Source: Gammaproteobacteria bacterium
Lineage (GTDB): Bacteria > Pseudomonadota > Gammaproteobacteria > GRL18
Direction: 5' to 3'
Assembly: GCA_030632625.1 (NCBI GenBank)
Contig: DAOVUK010000229.1
Span: 1 to 5,997, forward strand
Length of the DNA: 5,997 nt
Shown here: piece after piece, positions 1 through 5,997 of the stretch
Layout of the letters: the number at the start of each line of letters is the position of its first letter
Numbering within the stretch: the stretch's first letter is position 1
Made by a program: the position numbers and the translations under genes
The notes under the pieces: model-generated
What the model was told of the DNA's origin: nothing
Database searches by the model: none
The model's input: only the letters and a program-made list of their open reading frames with translations

Positions 1-246
1 GGCACCAAGAAAAATCTTAATAATCACCGCCACCAGTAAGATGTAAACCAGTGCCTGATTAAACTGTATTAAAAACCGGATCAAAGGTCCATGACCTTTT
101 TTCTGGGTCAGAGTATTCGGGCCAAAATTTTCCTGTCGATCGCCGACCTCAAGCTGGTCAAGCCCTTTTTCCTGGTCTGCATCAAGCAGCTCCAGCACCT
201 CTTCCTGAGGCAGGTGGTGCCAGTGTTTTTGCATTATTGGTTTCAT
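1..246 (-). CDS. P-type cation-transporting ATPase, N-terminal fragment (runs off left edge)
   Basis: Only the first 82 codons are present, reading leftward from an ATG at 246-244. My translation begins MKPIMQKHWHHLPQEEVLEL, followed by a GLDQLEV / FGPNTLTQKK stretch. This is the pattern of the cation-ATPase N-terminal domain of type II P-type ATPases (Ca2+/Mg2+/Na+ pump-like): a Trp-His helix, 'GL...EV..R...FGPN.L', then a basic segment. After that come 'IRFLIQFNQALVYILLVAVIIKIFLG', the start of the first membrane helix. The family couples ATP hydrolysis to cation transport across the inner membrane. The phosphorylation loop (DKTGT) and ion-site residues lie outside, so the ion cannot be named. 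The ATG at 246 is preferred because AAGAG (complement of 255-259) sits 8 bases upstream; a second Met four codons in has no such site. It follows psiE by 22 bases, so co-transcription is likely. Confidence 0.85.
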   Translation of the reverse strand, partial: MKPIMQKHWHHLPQEEVLELLDADQEKGLDQLEVGDRQENFGPNTLTQKKGHGPLIRFLIQFNQALVYILLVAVIIKIFLGA

Positions 247-268
247 TTTATTTTCTCTTGATTAGAAC

Positions 269-790
269 TTATTTATTGACAGATTCTACTTCCGTCTCTT
301 CTGAGCCTGAAGAGATATTTCCTTTTTGACTATTTTTAGCCAATGTTTTTTTATAAGCACCGGTACTGAATTCAAGATTATAATAAACAACCAGCCAGTA
401 TCCGATACTGACGGCCATTACGATTGCGGCAATTCCCCAAAGATAGGCTGGTTCGGTATTATCCAGGTCAAGAATAATGACCTTTCGTGAAATGGCCATG
501 AGTGCCGTCGCCATGACAATTTTAACGTGCAGCACATCATCTTTCAGATAGACAATGATATTGATGAATATCTCAATGGCAATCAGTACCGCAATAAAAG
601 CACCAAAGGTCGCCAGCATGTCAGAAATTGTTAAGATGAATCTGGGAGGAGCCATTAGCTTTTGATACACAGTCCATCCTACATCCACAACCCCCATAAT
701 GATCACAAACACCATGAGCAGACCCAGAATACGTACCGACCAGTTAATAACTAGCTGAAGCTTGCCAATCATTGGTTCTTGTATTTCCAT
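269..790 (-). CDS. psiE: PsiE-family (phosphate-starvation-inducible E) inner membrane protein
   Basis: A 173-residue integral membrane protein. Hydrophobic segments lie at about residues 18-42, 55-82, 90-108 and 116-137, followed by a hydrophilic Ser/Glu/Lys-rich tail (about 141-173). The middle matches the PsiE family: 'AIEIFINIIVYL', then DDVLHVKIVMATALMAISRK, 'VIILDLDN' and a last helix. The conserved features are the IE pair in helix 2, His88, and the A-x-x-R-K-hydrophobic-D pattern. E. coli PsiE (about 136 residues) was named for phosphate-starvation induction, but its biochemical role is unknown; here the extra length is mostly the C-terminal tail. The start ATG (790-788) has AAGGA (complement of 796-800) five bases upstream, a strong ribosome site. 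The gene leads a probable two-gene transcript with the P-type ATPase. I saw no convincing PhoB box, so phosphate control is not supported here. The family call is firm; the function is open. Confidence 0.8.
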   Translation of the reverse strand: MEIQEPMIGKLQLVINWSVRILGLLMVFVIIMGVVDVGWTVYQKLMAPPRFILTISDMLATFGAFIAVLIAIEIFINIIVYLKDDVLHVKIVMATALMAISRKVIILDLDNTEPAYLWGIAAIVMAVSIGYWLVVYYNLEFSTGAYKKTLAKNSQKGNISSGSEETEVESVNK

Positions 791-818
791 TATTTTCCTT
801 AATGTATTAGAAATTGCT

Positions 819-846
819 ATTCTAGCACAAGCAGCAAATATCTAAA
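819..846 (-). promoter_or_regulatory. Candidate sigma70-type promoter for psiE/ATPase
   Basis: Reading the minus strand, TAGAAT (complement of 819-824, 5/6 to TATAAT) is preceded at a 16-base spacing by TTTAGA (complement of 841-846, 4/6 to TTGACA). Transcription would begin near 812 and give a short leader of about 20 bases before the psiE start. The position is right for a divergent promoter, but the -35 is mediocre and the region is AT-rich, so chance matches are common. Confidence 0.35.
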
Positions 847-852
847 ATAAGA

Positions 853-862
853 CTAATATTAG
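853..862. repeat. Perfect 10-bp palindrome CTAATATTAG in divergent promoter region
   Basis: CTAATATTAG equals its own reverse complement. It lies two bases from a second, 12-bp palindrome, between the candidate psiE promoter and the candidate sucB promoter. It could be a binding site for a dimeric regulator, but I do not recognise the motif. An AT-rich palindrome of this size can also arise by chance. Confidence 0.4.
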
Positions 863-864
863 AA

Positions 865-876
865 GTAGTGCACTAC
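865..876. promoter_or_regulatory. Perfect 12-bp palindrome, possible operator
   Basis: GTAGTGCACTAC is a perfect 12-bp inverted repeat with no spacer. It ends two bases before the candidate -35 (TTGAAA, 879-884) of sucB. Position and symmetry suit an operator for a dimeric transcription factor acting on sucB-lpdA, on psiE, or on both. The palindrome is seen directly; the operator role is inferred. The motif does not match the CRP, Fur, LexA or PhoB consensus as I know them. Confidence 0.4.
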
Positions 877-878
877 AC

Positions 879-906
879 TTGAAAAAACTCAGACATAAGG
901 TAAACT
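879..906 (+). promoter_or_regulatory. Candidate sigma70-type promoter for sucB-lpdA
   Basis: TTGAAA (879-884, 5/6 to TTGACA) is followed after 16 bases by TAAACT (901-906, 4/6 to TATAAT). Transcription would start near 913 and leave a leader of about 130 bases before the preferred sucB ATG at 1043. I see no strong hairpin or attenuator-like peptide in that leader. Another promoter nearer the gene cannot be excluded. Confidence 0.35.
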
Positions 907-1029
907 GAAATCGATAATATCAAACACCTAAGAAGCTTTATGCCGTTCCTTTTTTACTGTCGTTTCAGCCTGAATAATAATGTCTGGTCATAGAAGCATT
1001 AGGGCTTTTATAGAAATAACGCTACCAAC

Positions 1030-1033
1030 AGGA
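1030..1033 (+). promoter_or_regulatory. Ribosome binding site that decides the sucB start
   Basis: AGGA, followed by more purines, ends nine bases before the ATG at 1043. The more upstream in-frame ATG at 980 is preceded by a pyrimidine-rich stretch and an in-frame TGA at 971-973, with no Shine-Dalgarno sequence. The next one inside the gene (1085) has only a weak purine run directly abutting it. This makes 1043 the best start. Confidence 0.55.
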
Positions 1034-1042
1034 AAAGACAAA

Positions 1043-2335
1043 ATGAGCAAAGACAGTAATTCATCTGCACACTCTTCTCAAGAGATGGTACATGAAATAA
1101 GGGTGCCTGTACTGCCTGAGTCGGTTGCTGATGCCGTGGTGATCAGCTGGTATAAACAGCCAGGCGATTATATTGAGCGAGATGAGCCTATTGTTGATAT
1201 TGAAACGGATAAAGTTGTATTAGAAGTACCTGCACCGGTTTCAGGCGTACTGGAAAAAATTGTCGAAAGCGATGGTTCAACCGTACTGGCACAACAAGTA
1301 TTAGGCATTCTTCTTGAGCAGGAACAGGCAGAAGAAGCAACGCTATCACCTTCCTCTGAAATATCAGAAAATAAAGCTCAGCGAATAATCACACCGGCAG
1401 CTCAAAAAATGATCATTGAGAACAAGCTGAATGCAGATTTGATTGTCGGCAGCGGCAAAGACGGCCGGGTTTTAAAAGAAGATGTACTCAGCAGCATTGA
1501 AGATACAGAAACAGATACATGCTCACCCTCTTCTTACTCCCCTGCTGCTTCAGATTTCATTAAAATCAGTGAACAGGCATCCCGTGAGAGTGGTAACAGC
1601 GATGCTCAGACAAGCAATGCAACTAACAATGTTTTTCGTGAAGAGAAACGTGTAGCAATGACACGACTGCGTAGCCTAATAGCACAAAGATTGCTGGATG
1701 CTCAACAAAATGCGGCCATTCTTACTACCTTTAATGAAGTTAATATGCAGCCCGTCATGGCGTTACGTTCCCGTTATAAGGAGCTCTTTGAGAAAACCCA
1801 TCAGGTTAAATTAGGTTTTATGTCATTTTTTGTTAAAGCCGCAGTGGATGCTTTAAAGCAATTTCCAGCCGTTAATGCTGCCATTGATGGCAATGATATT
1901 GTCTATCACGGGTATTTTGATATTGGTGTGGCTGTCGCCTCTCCCCGTGGTTTAGTGGTACCGGTATTAAAAAACGCCGAAGCGATGACTATGGCCGGTA
2001 TTGAAAAAAATATAAAAGACTTTGCCCTTAAGGCCAGAGAAAATACACTTTCTCTTGATGAGATTACCGGCGGCACTTTCTCTATCACTAATGGCGGTGT
2101 ATTTGGCTCTCTGTTGTCCACTCCTATTCTTAATCCACCACAAAGCGGAATTCTTGGTATGCATAAAATTCAAGATCGCCCGGTGGTAGAAAATGGTGAA
2201 ATTGTTATTCGTCCGATTATGTATCTGGCATTATCCTATGACCATCGAATTATTGATGGTCGCGAAGCAGTACAGTTCCTGGTTGCTATTAAGAACGCTA
2301 TAGAGGATCCATCCAGGATGTTATTAGAAATTTAG
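1043..2335 (+). CDS. sucB: 2-oxoglutarate dehydrogenase complex E2, dihydrolipoyllysine-residue succinyltransferase
   Basis: E2 forms the core of the 2-oxoglutarate dehydrogenase complex and transfers the succinyl group from the lipoyl arm to CoA (TCA cycle, cytoplasm). From the 1043 start the protein has 430 residues, slightly longer than E. coli SucB (about 405). Domains in order: lipoyl domain (about 17-93) with the lipoylated lysine K57 in '[12 protein letters not shown]'; E3/E1-binding domain (about 115-152, 'TPAAQKMI...[11 protein letters not shown]'); and catalytic domain (about 198-430), opening with '[19 protein letters not shown]'. The catalytic domain contains [29 protein letters not shown] and '[12 protein letters not shown]', with catalytic His401 and Asp405. 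These are E2o (succinyl) signatures and argue against pyruvate or branched-chain E2. The linkers are Ser/Thr/Glu/Asp-rich rather than Ala/Pro-rich. A start at 980 would add 21 residues outside the lipoyl fold. lpdA follows 59 bases later; the usual upstream sucA is absent. Confidence 0.93.
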   Translation: MSKDSNSSAHSSQEMVHEIRVPVLPESVADAVVISWYKQPGDYIERDEPIVDIETDKVVLEVPAPVSGVLEKIVESDGSTVLAQQVLGILLEQEQAEEATLSPSSEISENKAQRIITPAAQKMIIENKLNADLIVGSGKDGRVLKEDVLSSIEDTETDTCSPSSYSPAASDFIKISEQASRESGNSDAQTSNATNNVFREEKRVAMTRLRSLIAQRLLDAQQNAAILTTFNEVNMQPVMALRSRYKELFEKTHQVKLGFMSFFVKAAVDALKQFPAVNAAIDGNDIVYHGYFDIGVAVASPRGLVVPVLKNAEAMTMAGIEKNIKDFALKARENTLSLDEITGGTFSITNGGVFGSLLSTPILNPPQSGILGMHKIQDRPVVENGEIVIRPIMYLALSYDHRIIDGREAVQFLVAIKNAIEDPSRMLLEI

Positions 2336-2383
2336 TTGGTGACTAAAGAGAATGATACTAAATTTTACAAAATACGATTGATC

Positions 2384-2389
2384 AGGTGA
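2384..2389 (+). promoter_or_regulatory. Ribosome binding site that decides the lpdA start
   Basis: AGGTGA lies five bases before the ATG at 2395. The in-frame GTG at 2386 lies inside this ribosome site and has no site of its own, so it is unlikely to be the start even though it gives the longest reading frame. Confidence 0.7.
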
Positions 2390-2394
2390 GCTTA

Positions 2395-3858
2395 ATGAAA
2401 CAAGAATATGATGTCATAATCATCGGTGCAGGTCCCGGAGGCTATGTTGCTGCCATTCGTTGTGCGCAATTGGGACTTAAAACAGCTTGCATCGACAAAT
2501 GGCTTGATCAGAATAATAAACCAAGATTGGGTGGCACGTGTTTAAATGTCGGCTGCATACCCTCTAAAGCACTCTTAGAATCTTCAGAACTTTATCATCA
2601 AAGTGAATGTGATCTCACTCTGCATGGAATTGATGTTAAAGGTATTTCTCTGAATCTTAAACAAATGATGGATAGAAAAGAGGCTGTTGTTAATAACTTA
2701 ACCCTGGGTATTGAATCCTTGTTTAAAGCAAACAAAATTGACTGGTTCCAGGGTTGTGCAACGATTGTCAATAATAGTGATATCCCGAATAAACAGACCA
2801 CAATAAAAAATGTCAACGTTGCACTGCATAACAATAAGACCATCACTTTAAATGCAGCCAATATTATTATAGCCACAGGCTCTTCTCCGGTTAATTTGAG
2901 TATAGCGCCAATAGACAATAAAAATATTGTTGATTCAAGCGGCGCTCTGGCTTTTGATAAAGTCCCAAAAACTCTGGGTATCATTGGTGCAGGTGTTATC
3001 GGTCTGGAATTAGGTAGTGTCTGGAAAAGACTTGGCTCAAAAGTCAAAATTTTTGAAGCACAAGACACCTTTCTTTCGATTGCCGATCAACTCATCGCCA
3101 AAGAAAGCTTAAAACAATTTTTCAATCAAGGACTGGATATTTGTTTAAGCACACGCCTCCTTGCAGCACAAAGCAAAAAGAATTCTGTCACAATTAAGTA
3201 TCAGGACTCTGACGGCGAACACAGTGAAACTTTTGAAAAATTAATTGTCGCCGTTGGACGTCGTCCAAACAGTGAGGGACTGTTTGAAGATGAAACAGAA
3301 CTGGTTATTGACGAAGGGTGTTTTTTTCATGTCAATGACCATTGTGAAACGTCATTACCGGGTATCTATGCTATCGGCGACACGGTTCGAGGCCCCATGC
3401 TGGCGCATAAAGGCTCAGAAGAAGGTCTCATGGTTGCAGAGTTAATTGCAGGCCATCATCGTGAGGTAAACTATAAGCTGATTCCTTCGGTGGTTTACAC
3501 TTACCCTGAAATTGCCTGGGTAGGTAAAACAGAACAAGCTCTAAAGGCTGCCGGTATTGATTACAACATCGGCACATTTCCATTTGCTGCCAGTGGACGT
3601 GCCCAGGCGGTCAATAAGACGACAGGTATGGTAAAAATAATTTCACATGCTAAAACCGATCGAATTTTAGGGGTTCATATTATAGGTGCTCAGGCATCTG
3701 AAATGATTGCACAAGCTGTCATTGCAATGGAGTTAGGTGCCAGTTCTGAAGATATTGCATTAACAATGTTTGCTCATCCAACATTTTCCGAGGCATTTCA
3801 TGAAGCAGCACTCTCGGTGTCAGGTAATGCCCTGCATATTGCTCAGAGAAAAAAGTGA
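2395..3858 (+). CDS. lpdA: Dihydrolipoyl dehydrogenase (E3 of 2-oxoacid dehydrogenase complexes)
   Basis: A flavoprotein that reoxidises the dihydrolipoyl arm of E2 and passes electrons through FAD and a disulfide to NAD+. It serves 2-oxoglutarate dehydrogenase and possibly pyruvate dehydrogenase and glycine cleavage. The length is 487 residues from the ATG at 2395, normal for the family. Seen in order: FAD-binding 'IIIGAGPGGYVAAI' (about 8-21); redox-active disulfide 'GGTCLNVGCIPSKAL' with Cys49 and Cys54; 'ATGSSP'; NAD-binding 'GIIGAGVIGLELGSVW' (about 195-210); 'AVGRRPN'; second FAD motif 'GIYAIGDTV'; and C-terminal dimer interface 'FAHPTFSEAFHEAAL' with catalytic His461 and Glu466. All key residues are present. 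It lies 59 bases after sucB on the same strand with only a weak 6-bp inverted repeat between them, so the two are probably one operon, which links it to the 2-oxoglutarate complex. Confidence 0.95.
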   Translation: MKQEYDVIIIGAGPGGYVAAIRCAQLGLKTACIDKWLDQNNKPRLGGTCLNVGCIPSKALLESSELYHQSECDLTLHGIDVKGISLNLKQMMDRKEAVVNNLTLGIESLFKANKIDWFQGCATIVNNSDIPNKQTTIKNVNVALHNNKTITLNAANIIIATGSSPVNLSIAPIDNKNIVDSSGALAFDKVPKTLGIIGAGVIGLELGSVWKRLGSKVKIFEAQDTFLSIADQLIAKESLKQFFNQGLDICLSTRLLAAQSKKNSVTIKYQDSDGEHSETFEKLIVAVGRRPNSEGLFEDETELVIDEGCFFHVNDHCETSLPGIYAIGDTVRGPMLAHKGSEEGLMVAELIAGHHREVNYKLIPSVVYTYPEIAWVGKTEQALKAAGIDYNIGTFPFAASGRAQAVNKTTGMVKIISHAKTDRILGVHIIGAQASEMIAQAVIAMELGASSEDIALTMFAHPTFSEAFHEAALSVSGNALHIAQRKK

Positions 3859-3962
3859 GCAAGCAATGAAGATGCATGATATCCACGGACAGTTCTTGTG
3901 TATTTTGGTTCTTCTCCGCTTTGATGAGTGAGATTTTTAACAAAATTAAATAGTAATAACTT

Positions 3963-5321
3963 ATGAACCTATTGATAAAATGGTCTCCAGTTTTTCTTTT
4001 TATACTGCTCTTATCTGGCTGTGCAAGCCAGTCAAAGATTGATAATATTGAATTAACCGACGATTCACTTAAACTCCCACACTCCTTTAATCTCACTCAA
4101 AAAGAAAGAGGTGAAATCAGTTTTTTTGTGTCTTTTTCCGGTGGTGGAACTCGTGCTTCTGCCTTTTCATATGGCGTTCTGGAAGCACTTCACGACTCAA
4201 TATTTAATTCAGCTAACGGTGCTAAAAGCCTATTGGGTGAAGTCGATGTTATCAGTTCCGTTTCAGGCGGCAGCTTTACCGCTGCCTATTATGGCCTGTA
4301 TGGCGATCAGATATTTGAGGATTATGAAGAGGTTTTCTTAAAACAGAATGTCCAGAATGTACTCATTAGTGGTATTCTAAATCCATTAAACTGGTTCAAG
4401 TTTATCGGCAGTGGTTTTAACCGTTCTGAATTAGCCATTAATTATTATGACAAGTATATCTTTGATGGAAAAACATTTGCTGATTTTAGAAGTGATATGC
4501 CTTTTATGCAAATTAATGCTACTGATTTAAGTTCCGGTCAGCCTTTTATTTTCAGACAAGAATATTTTAACTTCCTGTGTTCTGATTTGTCACAGTTTCC
4601 AGTTTCAAGAGCTGTAGCAGCCTCATCAGCAGTACCCATTGCATTTGCACCCATTGTTTTAAAAAATTATCATGGTTGCCATAAAGCCGAGTCAGCTGGC
4701 GATGCGATAAAAATACAAGATCAGGATAATACTCGAACCGAGCAAATAAAAAGCGGCCTGTTACGCTACATTGAGAAAGATCGTATTGACTATGTTCATC
4801 TGGTCGATGGTGGTGTCGCTGATAACCTGGGGGTTCGAGTACTTTATGATACAGCGAATATAGTGAGCAATGTACCTGAGCTATCAGAAAAATTATATGC
4901 TAAGCCGCCAAAATACTTAGTATTGCTTATGGTTAATGCAGCCGTATCGCCAAAAAACCAAATGGATAAAAGCCCTGTAGAACCGCCTATATTAGCTCAA
5001 CTTAATGCAGCTTCCGCAACACAAATTAATCGTTATAATATTGAAACTATCCAGTTGTTAAAAGATTCATTACAGGTGTGGGCAGCACAACTGTCAAAAG
5101 CAGCAGACTTTGAAGTCCAGCCCTTTTTTATCCAGATTGATTTTAATGGCATACAGGATAAACAAAGAAATCGCCTGCTTAACACGATTTCAACCAGTTT
5201 GGCATTACCTGCTGAACAAGTGGATGAGTTGCGTAAGGTGGCAAGAGAGTTATTAAATGCATCCCCGGAGTTTCAACGCTTACTCACTGAGCTTAATACA
5301 CCATCCGGCACCACACTTTAA
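3963..5321 (+). CDS. Patatin-like phospholipase, predicted lipoprotein
   Basis: A 452-residue protein with a lipoprotein signal peptide: 'MNLLIKW', hydrophobic residues 8-18, and lipobox LSGC with acylated Cys20. Residues after the Cys are Ala-Ser, not Asp, so by the E. coli Lol rule it would go to the outer membrane. The patatin fold is marked by the oxyanion-hole motif 'SFSGGGTRASAFSYGVLEAL' (GGGTR at 60-64), the nucleophile elbow 'VISSVSGGSF' with Ser101 (S-x-S-G-G variant of G-x-S-x-G), and 'VDGGVADNLG' with catalytic Asp282. A Ser-Asp dyad hydrolase acting on phospholipid or other acyl esters is expected; the substrate is unknown. The region after about 300 has no motif I recognise, and residues 405-445 look helical. 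The gene begins 104 bases after lpdA without a clear terminator or strong Shine-Dalgarno site. It could be a read-through gene or have its own weak promoter. The signal peptide argues against a cytosolic anti-phage effector. Confidence 0.85.
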   Translation: MNLLIKWSPVFLFILLLSGCASQSKIDNIELTDDSLKLPHSFNLTQKERGEISFFVSFSGGGTRASAFSYGVLEALHDSIFNSANGAKSLLGEVDVISSVSGGSFTAAYYGLYGDQIFEDYEEVFLKQNVQNVLISGILNPLNWFKFIGSGFNRSELAINYYDKYIFDGKTFADFRSDMPFMQINATDLSSGQPFIFRQEYFNFLCSDLSQFPVSRAVAASSAVPIAFAPIVLKNYHGCHKAESAGDAIKIQDQDNTRTEQIKSGLLRYIEKDRIDYVHLVDGGVADNLGVRVLYDTANIVSNVPELSEKLYAKPPKYLVLLMVNAAVSPKNQMDKSPVEPPILAQLNAASATQINRYNIETIQLLKDSLQVWAAQLSKAADFEVQPFFIQIDFNGIQDKQRNRLLNTISTSLALPAEQVDELRKVARELLNASPEFQRLLTELNTPSGTTL

Positions 5322-5402
5322 TTTACCACTCACTATTTTTACTCCATATGGTTAATATAGAAATAACTTTAACATATTTCCAAGTCGGTTTATTTTTACT
5401 CA
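5322..5402. other. Convergent gap between patatin gene and mcrC
   Basis: This 81-base AT-rich gap separates two genes that run toward each other. I looked for a bidirectional hairpin terminator and found none, only a short palindrome CCATATGG (5344-5351) that is too small and lacks a U-run. Termination here would need Rho or a structure I cannot see. Confidence 0.5.
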
Positions 5403-5997
5403 TTATAATGCCTCTGATTGAGAAAAATATTTCTCTTGAAATAAATACTGGAATTGAGCAGGCAAGACTAATTCATCAAGATATAAATCAAATGGTATTA
5501 CCCACAGATGCAACTTTTCATTGAAAGAAAAATCTGGCAGAGGTTCATTAAATTTCTTATGAGCTGGATAAATCAGAAACATATCACCTTGACCAGCCAA
5601 ATAATTTTGACCATAAGCCAATAACTGATAAAAATCACTCTGGCTTAAACCATATTTATGCTTTGAATCTCCTGCATCTGAATCTAATAACTTCCACTTG
5701 GCATCCAGGATATACTTAATCTGTTTGTTTTCATAAATTGCAAAGTCCGGTCGTAATTGGAACCAATTTTTATCCTGATGTCTTGTAAGGTAACGAGATG
5801 AAACTTGCTCCTTAATCATATAATTATTTTCATTGTAATAGCTTAACTGATTTGATAAAACTCGCCCAATATAAGCCTCAAACAACTTCTCCATTGGAAA
5901 TAACAATGAAATCCCCTGCCAATTACTTCTCATGAACCAGGGTGTTTGAGTCATTAATATCAGTTCTACCCACGGTTTCAGTGGTTGGTAATAAACC
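5403..5997 (-). CDS. mcrC: McrC, nuclease subunit of McrBC restriction system (C-terminal part, runs off right edge)
   Basis: McrC is the endonuclease partner of the AAA+ GTPase McrB; the pair cuts DNA carrying modified cytosines. The frame stays open past the Met at 5954 to the edge (additional residues VYYQPLKPWVELIL), so that Met is internal and the N-terminal part lies outside. About 197 residues are visible. Numbering from the Met at 5954, the family blocks are 'GISLLFPMEKLFEAYIG' (14-30), 'FQLRPDFAI' with Asp70, 'YILDAKWKLL' with Asp84 and Lys86, and 'DFYQLLAYGQNYL' with the Q-x3-Y motif (Gln110, Tyr114). Asp70/Asp84/Lys86 form an intact PD-(D/E)xK nuclease site, equivalent to the D...DxK triad of E. 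coli McrC. McrB is expected upstream, beyond the right edge. Four sampled 60-base lines give 75/240 G+C, well below sucB. The stop at 5403-5405 leaves a full C-terminus. Confidence 0.88.
   Translation of the reverse strand, partial: VYYQPLKPWVELILMTQTPWFMRSNWQGISLLFPMEKLFEAYIGRVLSNQLSYYNENNYMIKEQVSSRYLTRHQDKNWFQLRPDFAIYENKQIKYILDAKWKLLDSDAGDSKHKYGLSQSDFYQLLAYGQNYLAGQGDMFLIYPAHKKFNEPLPDFSFNEKLHLWVIPFDLYLDELVLPAQFQYLFQEKYFSQSEAL

Noticed and set aside
954..974. Possible PhoB box (CTGTCGT...) for psiE
   Set aside because: Only the first half resembles the CTGTCAT repeat, the second half does not, and the site lies about 165 bases upstream of the psiE start on the far side of the sucB promoter.
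2331..2347. Inverted repeat TTTAGT-N5-ACTAAA at the sucB stop as a terminator
   Set aside because: The stem is only 6 bp and AT-rich, overlaps the stop codon and has no following U-run, so it would not separate sucB from lpdA.
2598..3068. 156-codon minus-strand open frame inside lpdA
   Set aside because: It is fully antisense to conserved E3 motifs, including the NAD-binding region, and its composition is that of a shadow frame.
1043..3858. Pyruvate or acetoin dehydrogenase E2-E3 pair instead of 2-oxoglutarate
   Set aside because: There is a single lipoyl domain, and the catalytic motifs LTTFNEVNM and STPILNPPQ are those of succinyltransferase E2; pyruvate E2 proteins differ there.
3895..3950. 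Promoter for the patatin gene
   Set aside because: Several partial matches exist (for example TTGATG at 3921-3926), but no -10/-35 pair has both good matches and good spacing in this AT-rich stretch.
3719..4096. 125-codon open frame on the minus strand bridging the lpdA end and patatin start
   Set aside because: It overlaps conserved coding sequence of both genes in antisense, has no family resemblance, and has no convincing ribosome site. It is best explained as chance.
4111..4341. 76-codon plus-strand frame inside the patatin gene
   Set aside because: It lies out of frame over the catalytic patatin motifs, which are clearly coded in the main frame.
3963..5997. Patatin phospholipase beside a restriction nuclease as a combined anti-phage system (CBASS/CapV-like)
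   Set aside because: The patatin protein has a lipoprotein signal and would leave the cytoplasm, no cyclase or sensor gene is present, and the two genes converge, so they are not one operon.

Overview
The window looks like chromosomal DNA of a gammaproteobacterium. The main reason is that the E2 gene closely resembles enterobacterial SucB over its whole catalytic domain. Short intergenic gaps, Shine-Dalgarno starts and a lipobox lipoprotein fit a Gram-negative host. No rRNA, tRNA, CRISPR array, insertion sequence or origin was seen. Genus cannot be called from the sequence.

Layout from left to right: (1) A minus-strand pair at 1-790: a PsiE-family membrane protein followed 22 bases later by the start of a P-type cation-transporting ATPase that runs off the left edge. 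(2) A divergent control region of about 250 bases (791-1042) holding two adjacent perfect palindromes and candidate promoters for both directions. (3) A plus-strand pair at 1043-3858: the 2-oxoglutarate dehydrogenase E2 component (sucB) and dihydrolipoyl dehydrogenase E3 (lpdA), with no E1 gene (sucA) beside them. (4) A plus-strand patatin-like phospholipase lipoprotein (3963-5321). (5) On the minus strand, converging on it, the C-terminal nuclease part of McrC (5403 to the right edge), the DNA-cleaving subunit of a McrBC modification-dependent restriction system. It is clearly more AT-rich than the metabolic genes.

How the genes fit together: E2 and E3 are two of the three parts of the 2-oxoglutarate dehydrogenase complex (TCA cycle). 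E2 carries the lipoyl arm and makes succinyl-CoA, and E3 reoxidises the arm and makes NADH. The psiE/ATPase pair is probably one transcript concerned with the envelope and ion homeostasis. The patatin lipoprotein probably works on lipids at the outer membrane and shows no functional link to the TCA genes. The mcrC end suggests that a defence locus begins at the right boundary, with the rest of mcrC and probably mcrB lying outside. No clearly new system is visible. The most unusual points are the E2-E3 pair without E1, the double palindrome in the divergent promoter region, the psiE/P-type ATPase pairing, and the composition shift at mcrC.
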